58,377 nucleotides of DNA from positions 1 to 58,377 of the forward strand of contig PABG01000121.1 of assembly GCA_002699185.1 (NCBI GenBank), read 5' to 3'. Every line of letters begins with the position of its first letter. Within the stretch, counting starts at the first letter, position 1. Source of the DNA: Gammaproteobacteria bacterium. GTDB lineage: Bacteria > Pseudomonadota > Gammaproteobacteria > Thiohalobacterales > Thiohalobacteraceae. A program made the position numbers and the translations under genes. The notes under the pieces were generated by a model. The model worked only from the letters and a program-made list of their open reading frames with translations, did no database searches and had not been told where the DNA came from. Below are positions 1 through 9,197 of the stretch, piece after piece.

Positions 1-459
1 CTCAAGGCGGTGATCCCGGGCGGTTCATCCATGCCGGTGCTGCCGGCCGATATCATCACCCAGTGCACCATGGACTATGACTCGCTGGCCCAGCACGGCT
101 CGGCCCTGGGCTCGGGCGGCATGATCGTGATGGATGACTCCACCTGCATGGTCAAGGCGCTGCTGCGTATCTCGCGCTTCTACTACGCCGAGTCCTGCGG
201 CCAGTGCACGCCCTGCCGCGAAGGCACCGGCTGGATGCACCGGGTCATTCAGCGCATCTACGAGGGTAAGGGCCGGCCGGAGGATCTGGAACTGCTGGAT
301 GCCGCTGCCGGCCAGATCGAGGGCCGTACCATCTGCGCCTTCGGTGATGCCGCGGCCTGGCCGGTGCAGAGTTTTCTGAAGCATTTCCGCCATGAGTTCG
401 CCTACATGATCGAGCACAAGCGCTCCATGGTCACCGACACCGCGGGAGAGGCGGCATGA
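1..459 (+). CDS. nuoF: NADH-quinone oxidoreductase subunit F, C-terminal part (5' truncated by window)
   Basis: This is the C-terminal 152 residues of the NADH- and FMN-binding subunit of complex I. The frame is open from base 1, so the start lies outside the window. The N3 [4Fe-4S] cluster ligands are visible as ESCGQCTPCREGTGW (Cys-x2-Cys-x2-Cys), with the fourth Cys in the later TICAFGDAAAWPV motif. This subunit passes electrons from NADH to the chain in NuoE/NuoG on the cytoplasmic arm. Its stop codon overlaps the nuoG start (ATGA), the usual sign of translational coupling within the nuo operon. Identity is secure from the cluster motif and the gene order. Confidence 0.97.
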   Translation, partial: LKAVIPGGSSMPVLPADIITQCTMDYDSLAQHGSALGSGGMIVMDDSTCMVKALLRISRFYYAESCGQCTPCREGTGWMHRVIQRIYEGKGRPEDLELLDAAAGQIEGRTICAFGDAAAWPVQSFLKHFRHEFAYMIEHKRSMVTDTAGEAA

Positions 460-2852
460 GCGCGAAGCCCGAGATCCCGCCCGAGGACGTCATCAACGTC
501 GAGATCAACGGTGAGACCTATCCGGCGCGCAAGGGCCAGATGATCATCGAGATCACCGACGAGCACGGCATCAGCGTGCCGCGCTTCTGCTATCACAAGA
601 AGCTGCCCATCGCCGCCAACTGCCGCATGTGTCTGGTGCAGGTGGAGAAGGCGCCCAAGCCGTTGCCGGCCTGTGCCACGCCGGTTGCCGACGGCATGAA
701 GATCTGGACCGACTCCGACTACGCCCGCGAGGCGCAGAAGTCGGTGATGGAGTTTCTGCTGATCAACCATCCGCTGGATTGCCCGATCTGCGATCAGGGC
801 GGGGAGTGCGAATTGCAGGACGTCGCCCTGGGCTATGGCCGCAGTGTGTCGCGCTTCACCGAGAAGAAGCGGGTGGTCAAGGACGAGGATCTGGGCTCGC
901 TGATCGCCACCGACATGACCCGCTGCATCCACTGCACCCGCTGTGTGCGCTTCCTGGATGTCATCGGCGGCTACAAGGAACTCGGCGGAGTGGGCCGCGG
1001 CGAGAACATGACCATCCGTGCCTACGTGGGGCAGGGTGTCAGTTCCGAGATGTCGGGCAATGTCATCGACGTCTGCCCGGTGGGGGCGCTGACCTCCAAG
1101 CCGTTCCGTTTCCGCGCACGGGCCTGGGAACTGACCCAGCACGCCAGTGTGGCGCCCCACGACTGTGTCGGTTCAAACCTCTATCTGCATGCCCGCCGCG
1201 GCGATGTGCTCCGCGTGGTACCGCGTGAGAACGAGGAGATCAACGAGGTCTGGCTGTCCGATCGGGACCGCTTCGGTTACGCGGGTCTGAACAGTCCGGA
1301 GCGCCTGGAACGGCCCATGATCAGACGCGACGGCGAATGGCAGGAGACCGATTGGGAAACCGCCCTGCAGGCAGTCGCCGATATGCTGCGGGTCTACAGC
1401 GGCGAACGCGCCGCGCAGCTCGGGATGCTGGTCTCGCCGACGGCCACAGTGGAAGAGATGTATCTGCTCAGCCGCCTGGCTGAACAGCTCGAGTGCAGCA
1501 ACATCGATCACCGCCTGCGCCAGAGCGATTTCAGCGACCAGGATCGCCTGCCCCTGTTCCCGTGGCTGGGTCAGCGCATCGAGGAGCTTGAGCAGCAGCA
1601 GGCGGTGCTGCTGGTCGGTTCCAATATCCGCAAGGAACAACCGATTCTCGGCCATCGTCTGCGCAAGGCCTGTCTCAATGGCGCCGGGATTATGGCCATC
1701 AATCCGGTCGATTATGATTTCAATTTCGATCTGGTGGAGAAACTGATCCATACCCCGCACGCAATGGTCGATGACCTGGCCGGTGTGGCCGCTGCCCTGT
1801 TGACCCTCAAACAGGAGGCGGCCCCGTCCGAACTGCATGGCGTGATCGCCCAGGCCAGTCCGTCTGAAGTCCATCAGTGTATTGCCGAACGACTGAGCGA
1901 GGCTCGGCCGGCCACCGTTATTCTGGGCTCGACTGCCGCCGCACATCCCTCCGCCAATGCCCTGCGGGCGCTGGCCGGGTTCATTTGTGAACTGAGCGGC
2001 GCGACCCTGGGCCTGCTCTCGGACGGCGGCAACGGTGCCGGCGGCTGGCTTGCCGGGGTGCTGCCGCACCGCGGCCCGGCCGGCAGTGACCGTGACAGCA
2101 CCGGCCTCGATGCGCGGGCCATGCTGGAGACGCCGCGTTCGGCCTATGTGCTGTACGGCTGCGAGCCTGAGTTCGATTTTGCCGATGCGCAGCAGGCCCG
2201 CCAGGCGTTCGCCCGGGCCGAGACGGTGGTTGCCTTCACGGCCTATGTCTCCGACAGCCTGCGCGAGTGCGCGCGGGTGCTCCTTCCGATCAGCCCCTAC
2301 AGCGAGACCTCGGGCACCTACGTCAATGTGGAAGGGCGCTGGCAGAGCTTCGCCGGTGCCGTGGCACCGCGCGGCCACGCCCGTCCCGGCTGGAAGGTCG
2401 TCCGGGTCCTGGGCAATCTGCTGGGATTGAAGGACTTCGACTACATGTCTTCCGAGGAAGTGCGCGACGAACTGCGCGGCCAGGCGGCAGACCGACGGCC
2501 TCGCAACGAGCGGGTGCCGGGAGAGATGGTGCTGGCGCCGGCACCGGACGGCCTGCAGCGCATCGGCGATGTGCCTATCTATGCCGTCGACGGCATTGTG
2601 CGACGGGCGCCCGCGCTGCAGGCGGCGACCGACGGTGGCGATGCCCAGCTGCGGCTGAACCCTGCGGAGGCCGCGAGGCTGAATCTCGGCTCCGCTACCC
2701 AGGTCAGGGTGGAGCAGGGCGAGGCGCAGGCCGTGCTGCCGCTGGTACTGGATGAGCAGGTGCCCGAGGGCGCGGCCTGGATTCCGGCCGGCTGCCCTGC
2801 TACGCGCGATCTGGGTGCGAGTTTCGGCGGCGTTAAACTGAACTGGGTGTGA
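456..2852 (+). CDS. nuoG: NADH-quinone oxidoreductase subunit G
   Basis: This 798-residue protein is the large iron-sulfur subunit of the complex I peripheral arm. The N-terminus is a 2Fe-2S ferredoxin-like domain with [17 protein letters not shown] and a fourth Cys in LPACATPV. Next come the His-x3-Cys-x2-Cys-x5-Cys cluster ([14 protein letters not shown]) and a 4Fe-4S motif with CIHCTRC and a downstream CPVGALT. The remaining ~550 residues are the molybdopterin-oxidoreductase-like domain, which is catalytically inert in complex I. Length and domain order are normal for the family. It starts inside the nuoF stop codon and ends 7 bp before nuoH. Confidence 0.97.
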   Translation: MSAKPEIPPEDVINVEINGETYPARKGQMIIEITDEHGISVPRFCYHKKLPIAANCRMCLVQVEKAPKPLPACATPVADGMKIWTDSDYAREAQKSVMEFLLINHPLDCPICDQGGECELQDVALGYGRSVSRFTEKKRVVKDEDLGSLIATDMTRCIHCTRCVRFLDVIGGYKELGGVGRGENMTIRAYVGQGVSSEMSGNVIDVCPVGALTSKPFRFRARAWELTQHASVAPHDCVGSNLYLHARRGDVLRVVPRENEEINEVWLSDRDRFGYAGLNSPERLERPMIRRDGEWQETDWETALQAVADMLRVYSGERAAQLGMLVSPTATVEEMYLLSRLAEQLECSNIDHRLRQSDFSDQDRLPLFPWLGQRIEELEQQQAVLLVGSNIRKEQPILGHRLRKACLNGAGIMAINPVDYDFNFDLVEKLIHTPHAMVDDLAGVAAALLTLKQEAAPSELHGVIAQASPSEVHQCIAERLSEARPATVILGSTAAAHPSANALRALAGFICELSGATLGLLSDGGNGAGGWLAGVLPHRGPAGSDRDSTGLDARAMLETPRSAYVLYGCEPEFDFADAQQARQAFARAETVVAFTAYVSDSLRECARVLLPISPYSETSGTYVNVEGRWQSFAGAVAPRGHARPGWKVVRVLGNLLGLKDFDYMSSEEVRDELRGQAADRRPRNERVPGEMVLAPAPDGLQRIGDVPIYAVDGIVRRAPALQAATDGGDAQLRLNPAEAARLNLGSATQVRVEQGEAQAVLPLVLDEQVPEGAAWIPAGCPATRDLGASFGGVKLNWV

Positions 2853-2859
2853 TCGGCAC

Positions 2860-3870
2860 ATGATGGAAGCAATCAAGGAAGTCAGCTGGATCCTGTTCCT
2901 CATCGGCGGTATCGTCACGCCGCTGATGCTGTGCGTGGCCTATCTGACCTTCGCCGAACGCAAGATCATCGGTGCGATCCAGGTCCGCATCGGCCCCAAC
3001 CGGGTCGGCCCCGGCGGCTGGCTGCAGCCGATTGCCGATGCGGTGAAACTGCTGTTCAAGGAGATCATCCTCCCCACCCATTCCAACCGTTTCCTGTTCG
3101 TGATCGCGCCCATCCTGTCCATCGGTCCGGCGCTGGCGGCCTGGGCGGTGATCCCCTTCGACAACGGCATGGTGCTGGCCGACATCGACGCCGGGTTGCT
3201 CTACGTGCTGGCGCTGACTTCCGTGGGTGTGTACGGCGTGATCATCGCCGGCTGGGCCTCCAACTCCAAGTACGCCTTCCTCGGTGCCATGCGCTCGGCG
3301 GCCCAGATCGTCGCCTACGAGATCGCCATGGGTTTTGCCCTGGTCGGGGTGCTGATGGCCGGCGGCAGCCTCAATCTCAACGACATCGTGCTGGCGCAGA
3401 GCGGCAGCATCCTGCACTGGTTCTGGCTGCCCCTGCTGCCACTGTTCCTGATCTATTTCATTTCCGGCGTGGCCGAGACCAACCGCGCGCCCTTCGACGT
3501 GGCCGAGGGCGAGTCCGAGATCGTGGCCGGCTTCCATGTCGAGTACTCCGGCATGGCCTTCGCGGTGTTCTTCCTGGCCGAATACGCCAACATGATCCTG
3601 ATCTCGGCGCTGGCCGCGCTGCTGTTCATGGGCGGCTGGCTCTCCCCCTTCCAGCCGCTGCCGGTGATCGGCGAGCCGAGCATCATCTGGTTCCTGGCCA
3701 AGACGGCCGTGTTCCTGTTCTTCTTCCTGTGGTTCCGCGCCACCTTTCCCCGCTACCGCTACGACCAGATCATGCGGCTGGGCTGGAAGGTGTTCATTCC
3801 CATCACCATCGTCTGGTTGCTGGTGGAGGGGGCGGCGATCGTCGCCGGCGTCGGGCCCTGGTTCGATTGA
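2860..3870 (+). CDS. nuoH: NADH-quinone oxidoreductase subunit H
   Basis: A 336-residue polytopic membrane protein (about eight hydrophobic segments) forming the quinone-binding heel of complex I, where the peripheral arm meets the membrane arm. Family signatures visible are the N-terminal [22 protein letters not shown] segment (quoted in part, residues about 28-50), the acidic loop [21 protein letters not shown] around residue 205, and the C-terminal [11 protein letters not shown]. The ATG is 7 bp after nuoG, so the genes are co-transcribed. Length is typical and no key segment is missing. Confidence 0.97.
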   Translation: MMEAIKEVSWILFLIGGIVTPLMLCVAYLTFAERKIIGAIQVRIGPNRVGPGGWLQPIADAVKLLFKEIILPTHSNRFLFVIAPILSIGPALAAWAVIPFDNGMVLADIDAGLLYVLALTSVGVYGVIIAGWASNSKYAFLGAMRSAAQIVAYEIAMGFALVGVLMAGGSLNLNDIVLAQSGSILHWFWLPLLPLFLIYFISGVAETNRAPFDVAEGESEIVAGFHVEYSGMAFAVFFLAEYANMILISALAALLFMGGWLSPFQPLPVIGEPSIIWFLAKTAVFLFFFLWFRATFPRYRYDQIMRLGWKVFIPITIVWLLVEGAAIVAGVGPWFD

Positions 3871-3888
3871 TATGAATGGTGACCTGAT

Positions 3889-4377
3889 ATGCAAGCCCTG
3901 AAACAGTACGTCAAGAGCCTGTTCCTGTGGGAACTCCTCATGGGCCTGCGGCTGACCGGGCGCTATCTGTTCGCGCGCAAGATCACGGTCCAGTACCCGG
4001 AGGAGAAGACCCCGCAGTCGCCGCGCTTCCGCGGCCTGCATGCCCTGCGCCGCTATCCCAACGGCGAGGAGCGCTGCATCGCCTGCAAGCTGTGCGAGGC
4101 TGTGTGTCCGGCCCTGGCCATCACCATCGAGGCCGCGCCGCGCGAGGATGGCACCCGGCGGACCACCCGTTACGACATCGATCTTTTCAAATGCATCTTC
4201 TGCGGCTTCTGCGAGGAATCCTGCCCGGTGGATTCCATCGTCGAGACGCGGATATTCGAATACCACTTCGAGAATCGCGGCGAGCAGATCATGACCAAGG
4301 AGAAGCTGCTGGCCATCGGCGACAAGTACGAGGACCAGATCGCCGCGGACCGGACGGCGGATGCGTTGTATCGGTGA
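3889..4377 (+). CDS. nuoI: NADH-quinone oxidoreductase subunit I
   Basis: A 162-residue ferredoxin-like subunit carrying clusters N6a and N6b, which pass electrons to N2 next to the quinone site. The two 4Fe-4S motifs are explicit: [12 protein letters not shown] near residue 64 and [12 protein letters not shown] near residue 103. Length matches the family. It lies 18 bp after nuoH. The operon is then interrupted by a ~200-bp gap holding an inverted repeat before nuoJ. Confidence 0.97.
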   Translation: MQALKQYVKSLFLWELLMGLRLTGRYLFARKITVQYPEEKTPQSPRFRGLHALRRYPNGEERCIACKLCEAVCPALAITIEAAPREDGTRRTTRYDIDLFKCIFCGFCEESCPVDSIVETRIFEYHFENRGEQIMTKEKLLAIGDKYEDQIAADRTADALYR

Positions 4378-4412
4378 CAGGCTTGAAACCGCGAAGGCGA
4401 ATAAGGCGCGTG

Positions 4413-4547
4413 AAGGAAACCTGTATTCAAAAGAAACCGTCATTGCGAGGAGCGACAGCGACGCGGCAATCTCCAGGGGGCAGAATCTGAGTTGCGAGAT
4501 TGCCGCGCTTCGCTCGCAATGACGGGCGGGTTATATTTGGTTTCCTT
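4413..4547. repeat. Nested inverted repeat between nuoI and nuoJ (family A)
   Basis: An outer pair of 9-bp arms (AAGGAAACC at 4413-4421, GGTTTCCTT at 4539-4547) encloses a longer imperfect inverted repeat at 4437-4525. The left inner arm begins CCGTCATTGCGAGGAGCGAC and carries GCAATCTC. The right inner arm carries GAGATTGCCGCGC and ends CTCGCAATGACGG. The same core recurs after pnp at 50117-50206. It has no coding capacity and fits a dispersed palindromic intergenic (REP/MITE-like) element. As RNA it would fold into a long hairpin inside the nuo transcript. Confidence 0.85.
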
Positions 4548-4580
4548 TGCGATACGCAAAACTAAGGCATAACATCAGAT

Positions 4581-5186
4581 ATGACATTCGAGAAGTTCAT
4601 TTTTTACGTTTTCGCCGCGATCCTGGTGTTCGCCGCGGTGCGGGTGATCACGGTGCGCAACCCGGTGCATGCCGCGTTGCACCTGGTGCTGGCCTTCTTC
4701 ACCACGGCCGGGTTGTGGCTGCTGCTGGAGGCGGAGTTCCTCGCCATCACCCTGGTGCTGGTCTATGTCGGTGCGGTGATGGTGCTGTTCCTGTTCGTGG
4801 TCATGATGCTGGACATCAATGTGGCCCCGCTCAAGGAGGGCTTCGCCCGTTATCTGCCGGTGGCGTTGCCGGTGGCGATCCTGATGCTGGTCGAGATGTT
4901 GCTGGTGGTGGGCTCCCACTATTTCAGCGACGAGCGCATGCCGGCGCCGCCACGCCATGGCGAGGACTACAGCAACACCCGCGAGCTGGGCAGCGTGCTT
5001 TACACCGATTATGTCTACCCATTCGAGATCGCCGCGGTGATCCTGCTGGTCGCCATCGTCGCCGCCATCGCACTTACTCTGCGTCGGCGACCGGACACCA
5101 AGTACCTGAATCCGGCCGATCAGATCAAGGTCCGGCGCGAGGACCGGGTGCGGGTGGTGAAGATGGATGCGGAGTCCAGGGATTGA
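4581..5186 (+). CDS. nuoJ: NADH-quinone oxidoreductase subunit J
   Basis: A 201-residue membrane subunit with five predicted hydrophobic segments, part of the membrane arm next to NuoK and NuoH. The N-terminal FEKFIFYVFAAILVFAAVRV helix, the NPVHAALHLVLAFF segment and the VYVGAVMVLFLFVVMML helix (the conserved broken helix region) are typical. The ATG at 4581 is about 200 bp after nuoI because a palindromic repeat sits between them. nuoK follows after 69 bp. The C-terminal tail is charged and cytoplasmic, as usual. Confidence 0.96.
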   Translation: MTFEKFIFYVFAAILVFAAVRVITVRNPVHAALHLVLAFFTTAGLWLLLEAEFLAITLVLVYVGAVMVLFLFVVMMLDINVAPLKEGFARYLPVALPVAILMLVEMLLVVGSHYFSDERMPAPPRHGEDYSNTRELGSVLYTDYVYPFEIAAVILLVAIVAAIALTLRRRPDTKYLNPADQIKVRREDRVRVVKMDAESRD

Positions 5187-5255
5187 GCCCGGGATCAACC
5201 GGCAATTGCGTGCGCCTGCGGGCGTCTGAACGATGCAACGGCTAGAAAATCAAAA

Positions 5256-5561
5256 ATGATTGAACTATCGGACTATCTGGTATTGGGGGCGATCCTGTTC
5301 AGCCTGAGCGTGGCGGGGATTTTCCTTAACCGCAAAAACGTCATCATCCTGCTCATGGCCATCGAACTGATGCTGCTGGCGGTGAACATGAACTTCGTCG
5401 CCTTCTCTTATTTCCTCGGCGACACGGCCGGGCAGGTGTTCGTATTCTTCATCCTCACCGTGGCGGCTGCGGAGGCGGCAATCGGGCTGGCCATCCTGGT
5501 GGTGCTGTTCCGCAATCGCCAGACCATCAATGTCGATGACCTCGACAGCATGAAGGGGTAG
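5256..5561 (+). CDS. nuoK: NADH-quinone oxidoreductase subunit K
   Basis: A 101-residue, three-helix subunit of the proton-pumping membrane arm (MrpC-like). The two conserved membrane glutamates are present, in the helix with [17 protein letters not shown] and in the next helix with [18 protein letters not shown]. Length is exactly that expected. It ends 3 bp before nuoL, so the pair is tightly coupled. The Shine-Dalgarno upstream of the ATG is weak and A-rich. Confidence 0.96.
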   Translation: MIELSDYLVLGAILFSLSVAGIFLNRKNVIILLMAIELMLLAVNMNFVAFSYFLGDTAGQVFVFFILTVAAAEAAIGLAILVVLFRNRQTINVDDLDSMKG

Positions 5562-5564
5562 GGC

Positions 5565-7553
5565 ATGGAACTCGTCTATCTCGCCATACCGCTCGCACCC
5601 CTCGTGGGGGCCATTCTGGCCGGACTGTTCGGCGGCACTCTGGGCCGCAAAGGCGCCCACAGCGTGACCATCGGCGGTGTGGGCATCGCCTTCCTGCTCT
5701 CGCTGGTCGTGCTCAAGCATCATGTCGTTGACGGTGCCGCAGCCTTCAACGGCAGTGTCTATACCTGGATGGTTTCCGACGGCATCCGCTTCGAGATCGG
5801 CTTCCTGGTCGACAATCTGACCGTGCTCATGATCAACGTCGTCACCTTCGTCTCGCTGATGGTGCACATCTATACCATCGGCTACATGGCCGACGACGCG
5901 CACAACTGGCCGAAGGAGAGCCTGGCGGGGCGCAACAGCTACCAGCGCTTCTTCAGCTATATCGCCCTGTTCACATTCGCCATGCTGATGCTGGTGATGT
6001 CCAACAATTTCCTGCAGCTGTTCTTCGGCTGGGAGGCCGTCGGACTGGTCTCCTACCTGCTGATCGGTTTCTGGTCCACTCGACCGACGGCTGTCTTCGC
6101 CAACCTCAAGGCGTTCCTGGTAAACCGCGTAGGCGATTTCGGTTTCCTGCTGGGTATCGCCGCCATCCTGATGTATTTCAACAGCCTGGACTACTGGGAT
6201 GTATTTGCCGCCGCGCCGGCGCTGGCCGATGTCAATATCGAGATCCTCGACGGCCAGGCCTGGTCGCTGATGTCGGTGATCTGCATCCTGCTGTTCATCG
6301 GTGCCATGGGCAAGTCGGCCCAGGTGCCGTTGCACGTATGGCTGCCCGATTCCATGGAAGGCCCGACACCCATTTCGGCCCTCATCCATGCCGCCACCAT
6401 GGTCACGGCCGGCATCTTCATGGTGGCGCGCATGTCGCCTCTGTTCGAACTGTCCGAGGCGGCATTGAGTTTCGTGCTGGTGATCGGCGCCATTACCGCC
6501 CTGTTCATGGGTTTTCTGGGCCTGGTGCAGAATGACATCAAGCGGGTGGTGGCTTACTCCACCCTGTCGCAGCTTGGCTACATGACGGTCGCGCTCGGCG
6601 CCTCGGCCTATGCCGCCGGCATCTTCCATCTCATGACCCACGCCTTCTTCAAGGCGTTGCTGTTCCTGGGGGCGGGGTCGGTCATCATCGCCATGCACCA
6701 CGACCAGGACATGCGCAATATGGGTGGGCTGCGCAGGTACATGCCCATTACCTGGCTCACCTCGCTGATCGGCTCGCTGGCGCTGATCGGCACGCCCTTC
6801 TTCTCGGGCTATTTCTCCAAGGACAGCATCATCGAGGCGGTGCATCTGTCCCAGATCCCCGGCTCGGACTTTGCCTATGTCGCCGTGCTGGCCGGGGTGT
6901 TCGTCACTGCCCTGTACAGCTTTCGCATGTATTTCCTGGTGTTTCACGGCAAGCCGCGGATGGATACCCATACCCGCGAGCACCTGCACGAAACGCCCTG
7001 GGTGGTGACCCTGCCGCTGGTGCTGCTGGCCATTCCCTCCATCTTTGCCGGCTACTGGATGGAGCCGATGCTGTTCGGGAGCTATTTCGACGGCGTGATC
7101 CATGTGGCGCCCGCGCATGACGGCCTGGCGCAACTGGGCGGGCATTTCCACGGCACCGTGGCCTTTGCGCTGCATGCCTTCGCCAATCCGGCCTTCTACC
7201 TGGCACTGGCCGGGGTGCTGACGGCCTGGTACATCTACATGATCAATCCCGGGCTCGCCGACCGCGCGCAGCGCAATTTTTCCTGGATCCACCGGCTGCT
7301 GGTCAACAAGTACTATGCCGACGATTTCAACCAGACCGTGTTCGCAGGCGGGACACGCGGCATAGGTCATGCTCTGTGGAACCTGGGCGACCGCATCATC
7401 ATCGACGGGCTGATCGTCAATGGCAGTGCCCGCGTGGTTGGCTGGGTTGCCGCCTTCGCGCGTCATGTGCAGACCGGCTACCTGTACCACTATGCCTTCG
7501 CCATGATCCTGGGCCTGCTGGCCCTGATCAGCTGGACGGTATTCATGCGCTGA
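5565..7553 (+). CDS. nuoL: NADH-quinone oxidoreductase subunit L
   Basis: A 662-residue antiporter-like subunit at the distal end of the membrane arm. It has some 14-16 hydrophobic segments and a C-terminal extension consistent with the lateral helix. Visible hallmarks are FFGWEAVGLVSYLLIGFW (key Glu of TM5), the MGKSAQVPLHVWLPDSMEGPTPISALIH block (split here as residues ~247-274, with pump Lys and His), and KRVVAYSTLSQLGYM. Length is slightly above the E. coli protein and normal for the family. It is in operon with nuoK and nuoM (39-bp gap). Confidence 0.97.
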   Translation: MELVYLAIPLAPLVGAILAGLFGGTLGRKGAHSVTIGGVGIAFLLSLVVLKHHVVDGAAAFNGSVYTWMVSDGIRFEIGFLVDNLTVLMINVVTFVSLMVHIYTIGYMADDAHNWPKESLAGRNSYQRFFSYIALFTFAMLMLVMSNNFLQLFFGWEAVGLVSYLLIGFWSTRPTAVFANLKAFLVNRVGDFGFLLGIAAILMYFNSLDYWDVFAAAPALADVNIEILDGQAWSLMSVICILLFIGAMGKSAQVPLHVWLPDSMEGPTPISALIHAATMVTAGIFMVARMSPLFELSEAALSFVLVIGAITALFMGFLGLVQNDIKRVVAYSTLSQLGYMTVALGASAYAAGIFHLMTHAFFKALLFLGAGSVIIAMHHDQDMRNMGGLRRYMPITWLTSLIGSLALIGTPFFSGYFSKDSIIEAVHLSQIPGSDFAYVAVLAGVFVTALYSFRMYFLVFHGKPRMDTHTREHLHETPWVVTLPLVLLAIPSIFAGYWMEPMLFGSYFDGVIHVAPAHDGLAQLGGHFHGTVAFALHAFANPAFYLALAGVLTAWYIYMINPGLADRAQRNFSWIHRLLVNKYYADDFNQTVFAGGTRGIGHALWNLGDRIIIDGLIVNGSARVVGWVAAFARHVQTGYLYHYAFAMILGLLALISWTVFMR

Positions 7554-7592
7554 GTGCCGGCCGCCGGCAGAAGAAGAATCAAGGAAACCTGA

Positions 7593-9107
7593 ATGTTGTC
7601 AGAACTGCCATTACTGAGCCTGTTGATCTGGGTCCCCATCCTGGGCGGCATTGCTGTGCTCGCGGCCGGCGACCGTGAGCCCTGGGGCGCGCGGACCCTG
7701 GCGCTGGCGACATCGCTGCTGACCTTCCTGCTCAGCATCCCCCTGTTCACCGGTTTCGAGACCGGTACGGCGGCGATGCAGTTCGAGGAGCTCAGACCCT
7801 GGATACCGGCCTTCAATGTCAATTATCACCTCGGCGTGGACGGGATCTCGGTCCCCTTGATCATCCTCACCACCTTCACCACCGTGCTGGTGGTACTGGC
7901 CGGCTGGGAGGTCATCCAGAAGCGCGTGGCCCAGTACATGGCCGCCTTCCTGATCATGGAAGGCCTGATGATCGGGGTGTTTGCCGCGCTTGATGCGGTG
8001 CTGTTCTATGTGTTCTGGGAAGGCATGCTGATTCCGATGTTCCTCATCATCGGTATCTGGGGCGGGCCGCGCCGTGTCTATGCCACCATCAAGTTCTTTC
8101 TCTATACCTTCTTCGGCTCGGTGTTCATGCTGGTCGCACTGATCTACATGTACATCCGGTCGGGCAGTTTCGGCATCCTGGACTTCCACCTGCTGCCGCT
8201 GGGCATGACCGAGCAGATCCTGATCTTCATCGCCTTCCTGCTGGCCTTCGCGGTCAAGGTTCCGATGTGGCCGGTACATACCTGGCTGCCGGATGCGCAT
8301 GTCGAGGCGCCCACCGGCGGATCGGTGATCCTGGCAGCCATCATGCTCAAGATCGGTGGCTACGGTTTCCTGCGCTTCAGTCTGCCGATCACGCCCGATG
8401 CCAGCCAGGAACTGGACTGGCTCATCATCGGTCTGTCGCTGATCGCCGTGGTCTATATCGGCTTCGTCGCCATCGTCCAGCAGGACATGAAGAAGCTTAT
8501 CGCCTACTCATCCATCGCCCACATGGGCTTCGCCACCCTGGGCTTCTTCCTGATCTTTGCCATTCTCGAGAACACCGGCACGGTACAGGGCGCGTTGCTG
8601 GGTCTGGAAGGCGGGATGGTGCAGATGATATCGCACGGCTTCATCTCCGGGGCGCTGTTCCTGTGCGTGGGCGTACTCTATGACCGCATGCACTCGCGCG
8701 AGATCGCCGACTACGGCGGGGTGGTGAACACCATGCCGGTATTCGGCGGTTTCATGGTGCTGTTCGCCATGGCCAATTCCGGTCTGCCCGGGACCTCCGG
8801 TTTCATCGGTGAGTTCATGGTGATCCTGGCGAGCTTCAAGGCCAACTTCTGGTACGCCTTCCTCGCGGCCACCACCCTGATGCTGGGCGCGGCCTACAGT
8901 CTGTGGCTGGTCAAGCGGGTGGTGTTCGGCGAGGTGGCCAACAAGCGGGTCGCCGAGCTGCAGGACGTGAACCGGCGGGAATTTCTCATCCTTGGCGTAC
9001 TCGCCGCTGCCGTGCTGCTGCTCGGTCTGTGGCCGGCGCCGCTGGTGGATCTCATGCATGCCACGCTGGAGAACCTGCTGGCCCATGTGATGGTGTCCAA
9101 ATTATGA
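7593..9107 (+). CDS. nuoM: NADH-quinone oxidoreductase subunit M
   Basis: A 504-residue antiporter-like (MrpD-type) proton channel subunit of complex I. The essential glutamate is in LFYVFWEGMLIPMFLIIGIWG. The lysine/histidine core is in FAVKVPMWPVHTWLPDAHVE, with KKLIAYSSIAHMGFATLG further on. About 14 hydrophobic segments cover the protein. A Shine-Dalgarno-like AAGGAAA lies before the ATG. An inverted repeat, not a promoter, separates it from nuoN. Confidence 0.97.
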   Translation: MLSELPLLSLLIWVPILGGIAVLAAGDREPWGARTLALATSLLTFLLSIPLFTGFETGTAAMQFEELRPWIPAFNVNYHLGVDGISVPLIILTTFTTVLVVLAGWEVIQKRVAQYMAAFLIMEGLMIGVFAALDAVLFYVFWEGMLIPMFLIIGIWGGPRRVYATIKFFLYTFFGSVFMLVALIYMYIRSGSFGILDFHLLPLGMTEQILIFIAFLLAFAVKVPMWPVHTWLPDAHVEAPTGGSVILAAIMLKIGGYGFLRFSLPITPDASQELDWLIIGLSLIAVVYIGFVAIVQQDMKKLIAYSSIAHMGFATLGFFLIFAILENTGTVQGALLGLEGGMVQMISHGFISGALFLCVGVLYDRMHSREIADYGGVVNTMPVFGGFMVLFAMANSGLPGTSGFIGEFMVILASFKANFWYAFLAATTLMLGAAYSLWLVKRVVFGEVANKRVAELQDVNRREFLILGVLAAAVLLLGLWPAPLVDLMHATLENLLAHVMVSKL

Positions 9108-9115
9108 ATTTGTCA

Positions 9116-9181
9116 ACCACGAAGGACACAAAGAACTCAGAGTCCATGAATATGCTTGGTGGCCTTTGCGTGCTTTGTGGT
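9116..9181. repeat. Inverted repeat between nuoM and nuoN (family D)
   Basis: The arms ACCACGAAGGACACAAAG (9116-9133) and CTTTGCGTGCTTTGTGGT (9164-9181) are reverse complements at 15 of 18 positions, with a 30-bp loop. This is the ACCACGAAGGACAC type of dispersed intergenic palindrome seen in many proteobacteria (recognised from general knowledge, not from a search). It fills nearly all of the nuoM-nuoN spacer and extends the nuoN frame upstream of its likely start. Confidence 0.8.
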
Positions 9182-9197
9182 GAATCAGGTATGCAGA

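Noticed and set aside
5265-7490. Long open frame antisense to nuoK and nuoL.
   Set aside because: The His/Gln/Asp-rich composition is typical of a reverse-complement shadow; no recognisable protein.
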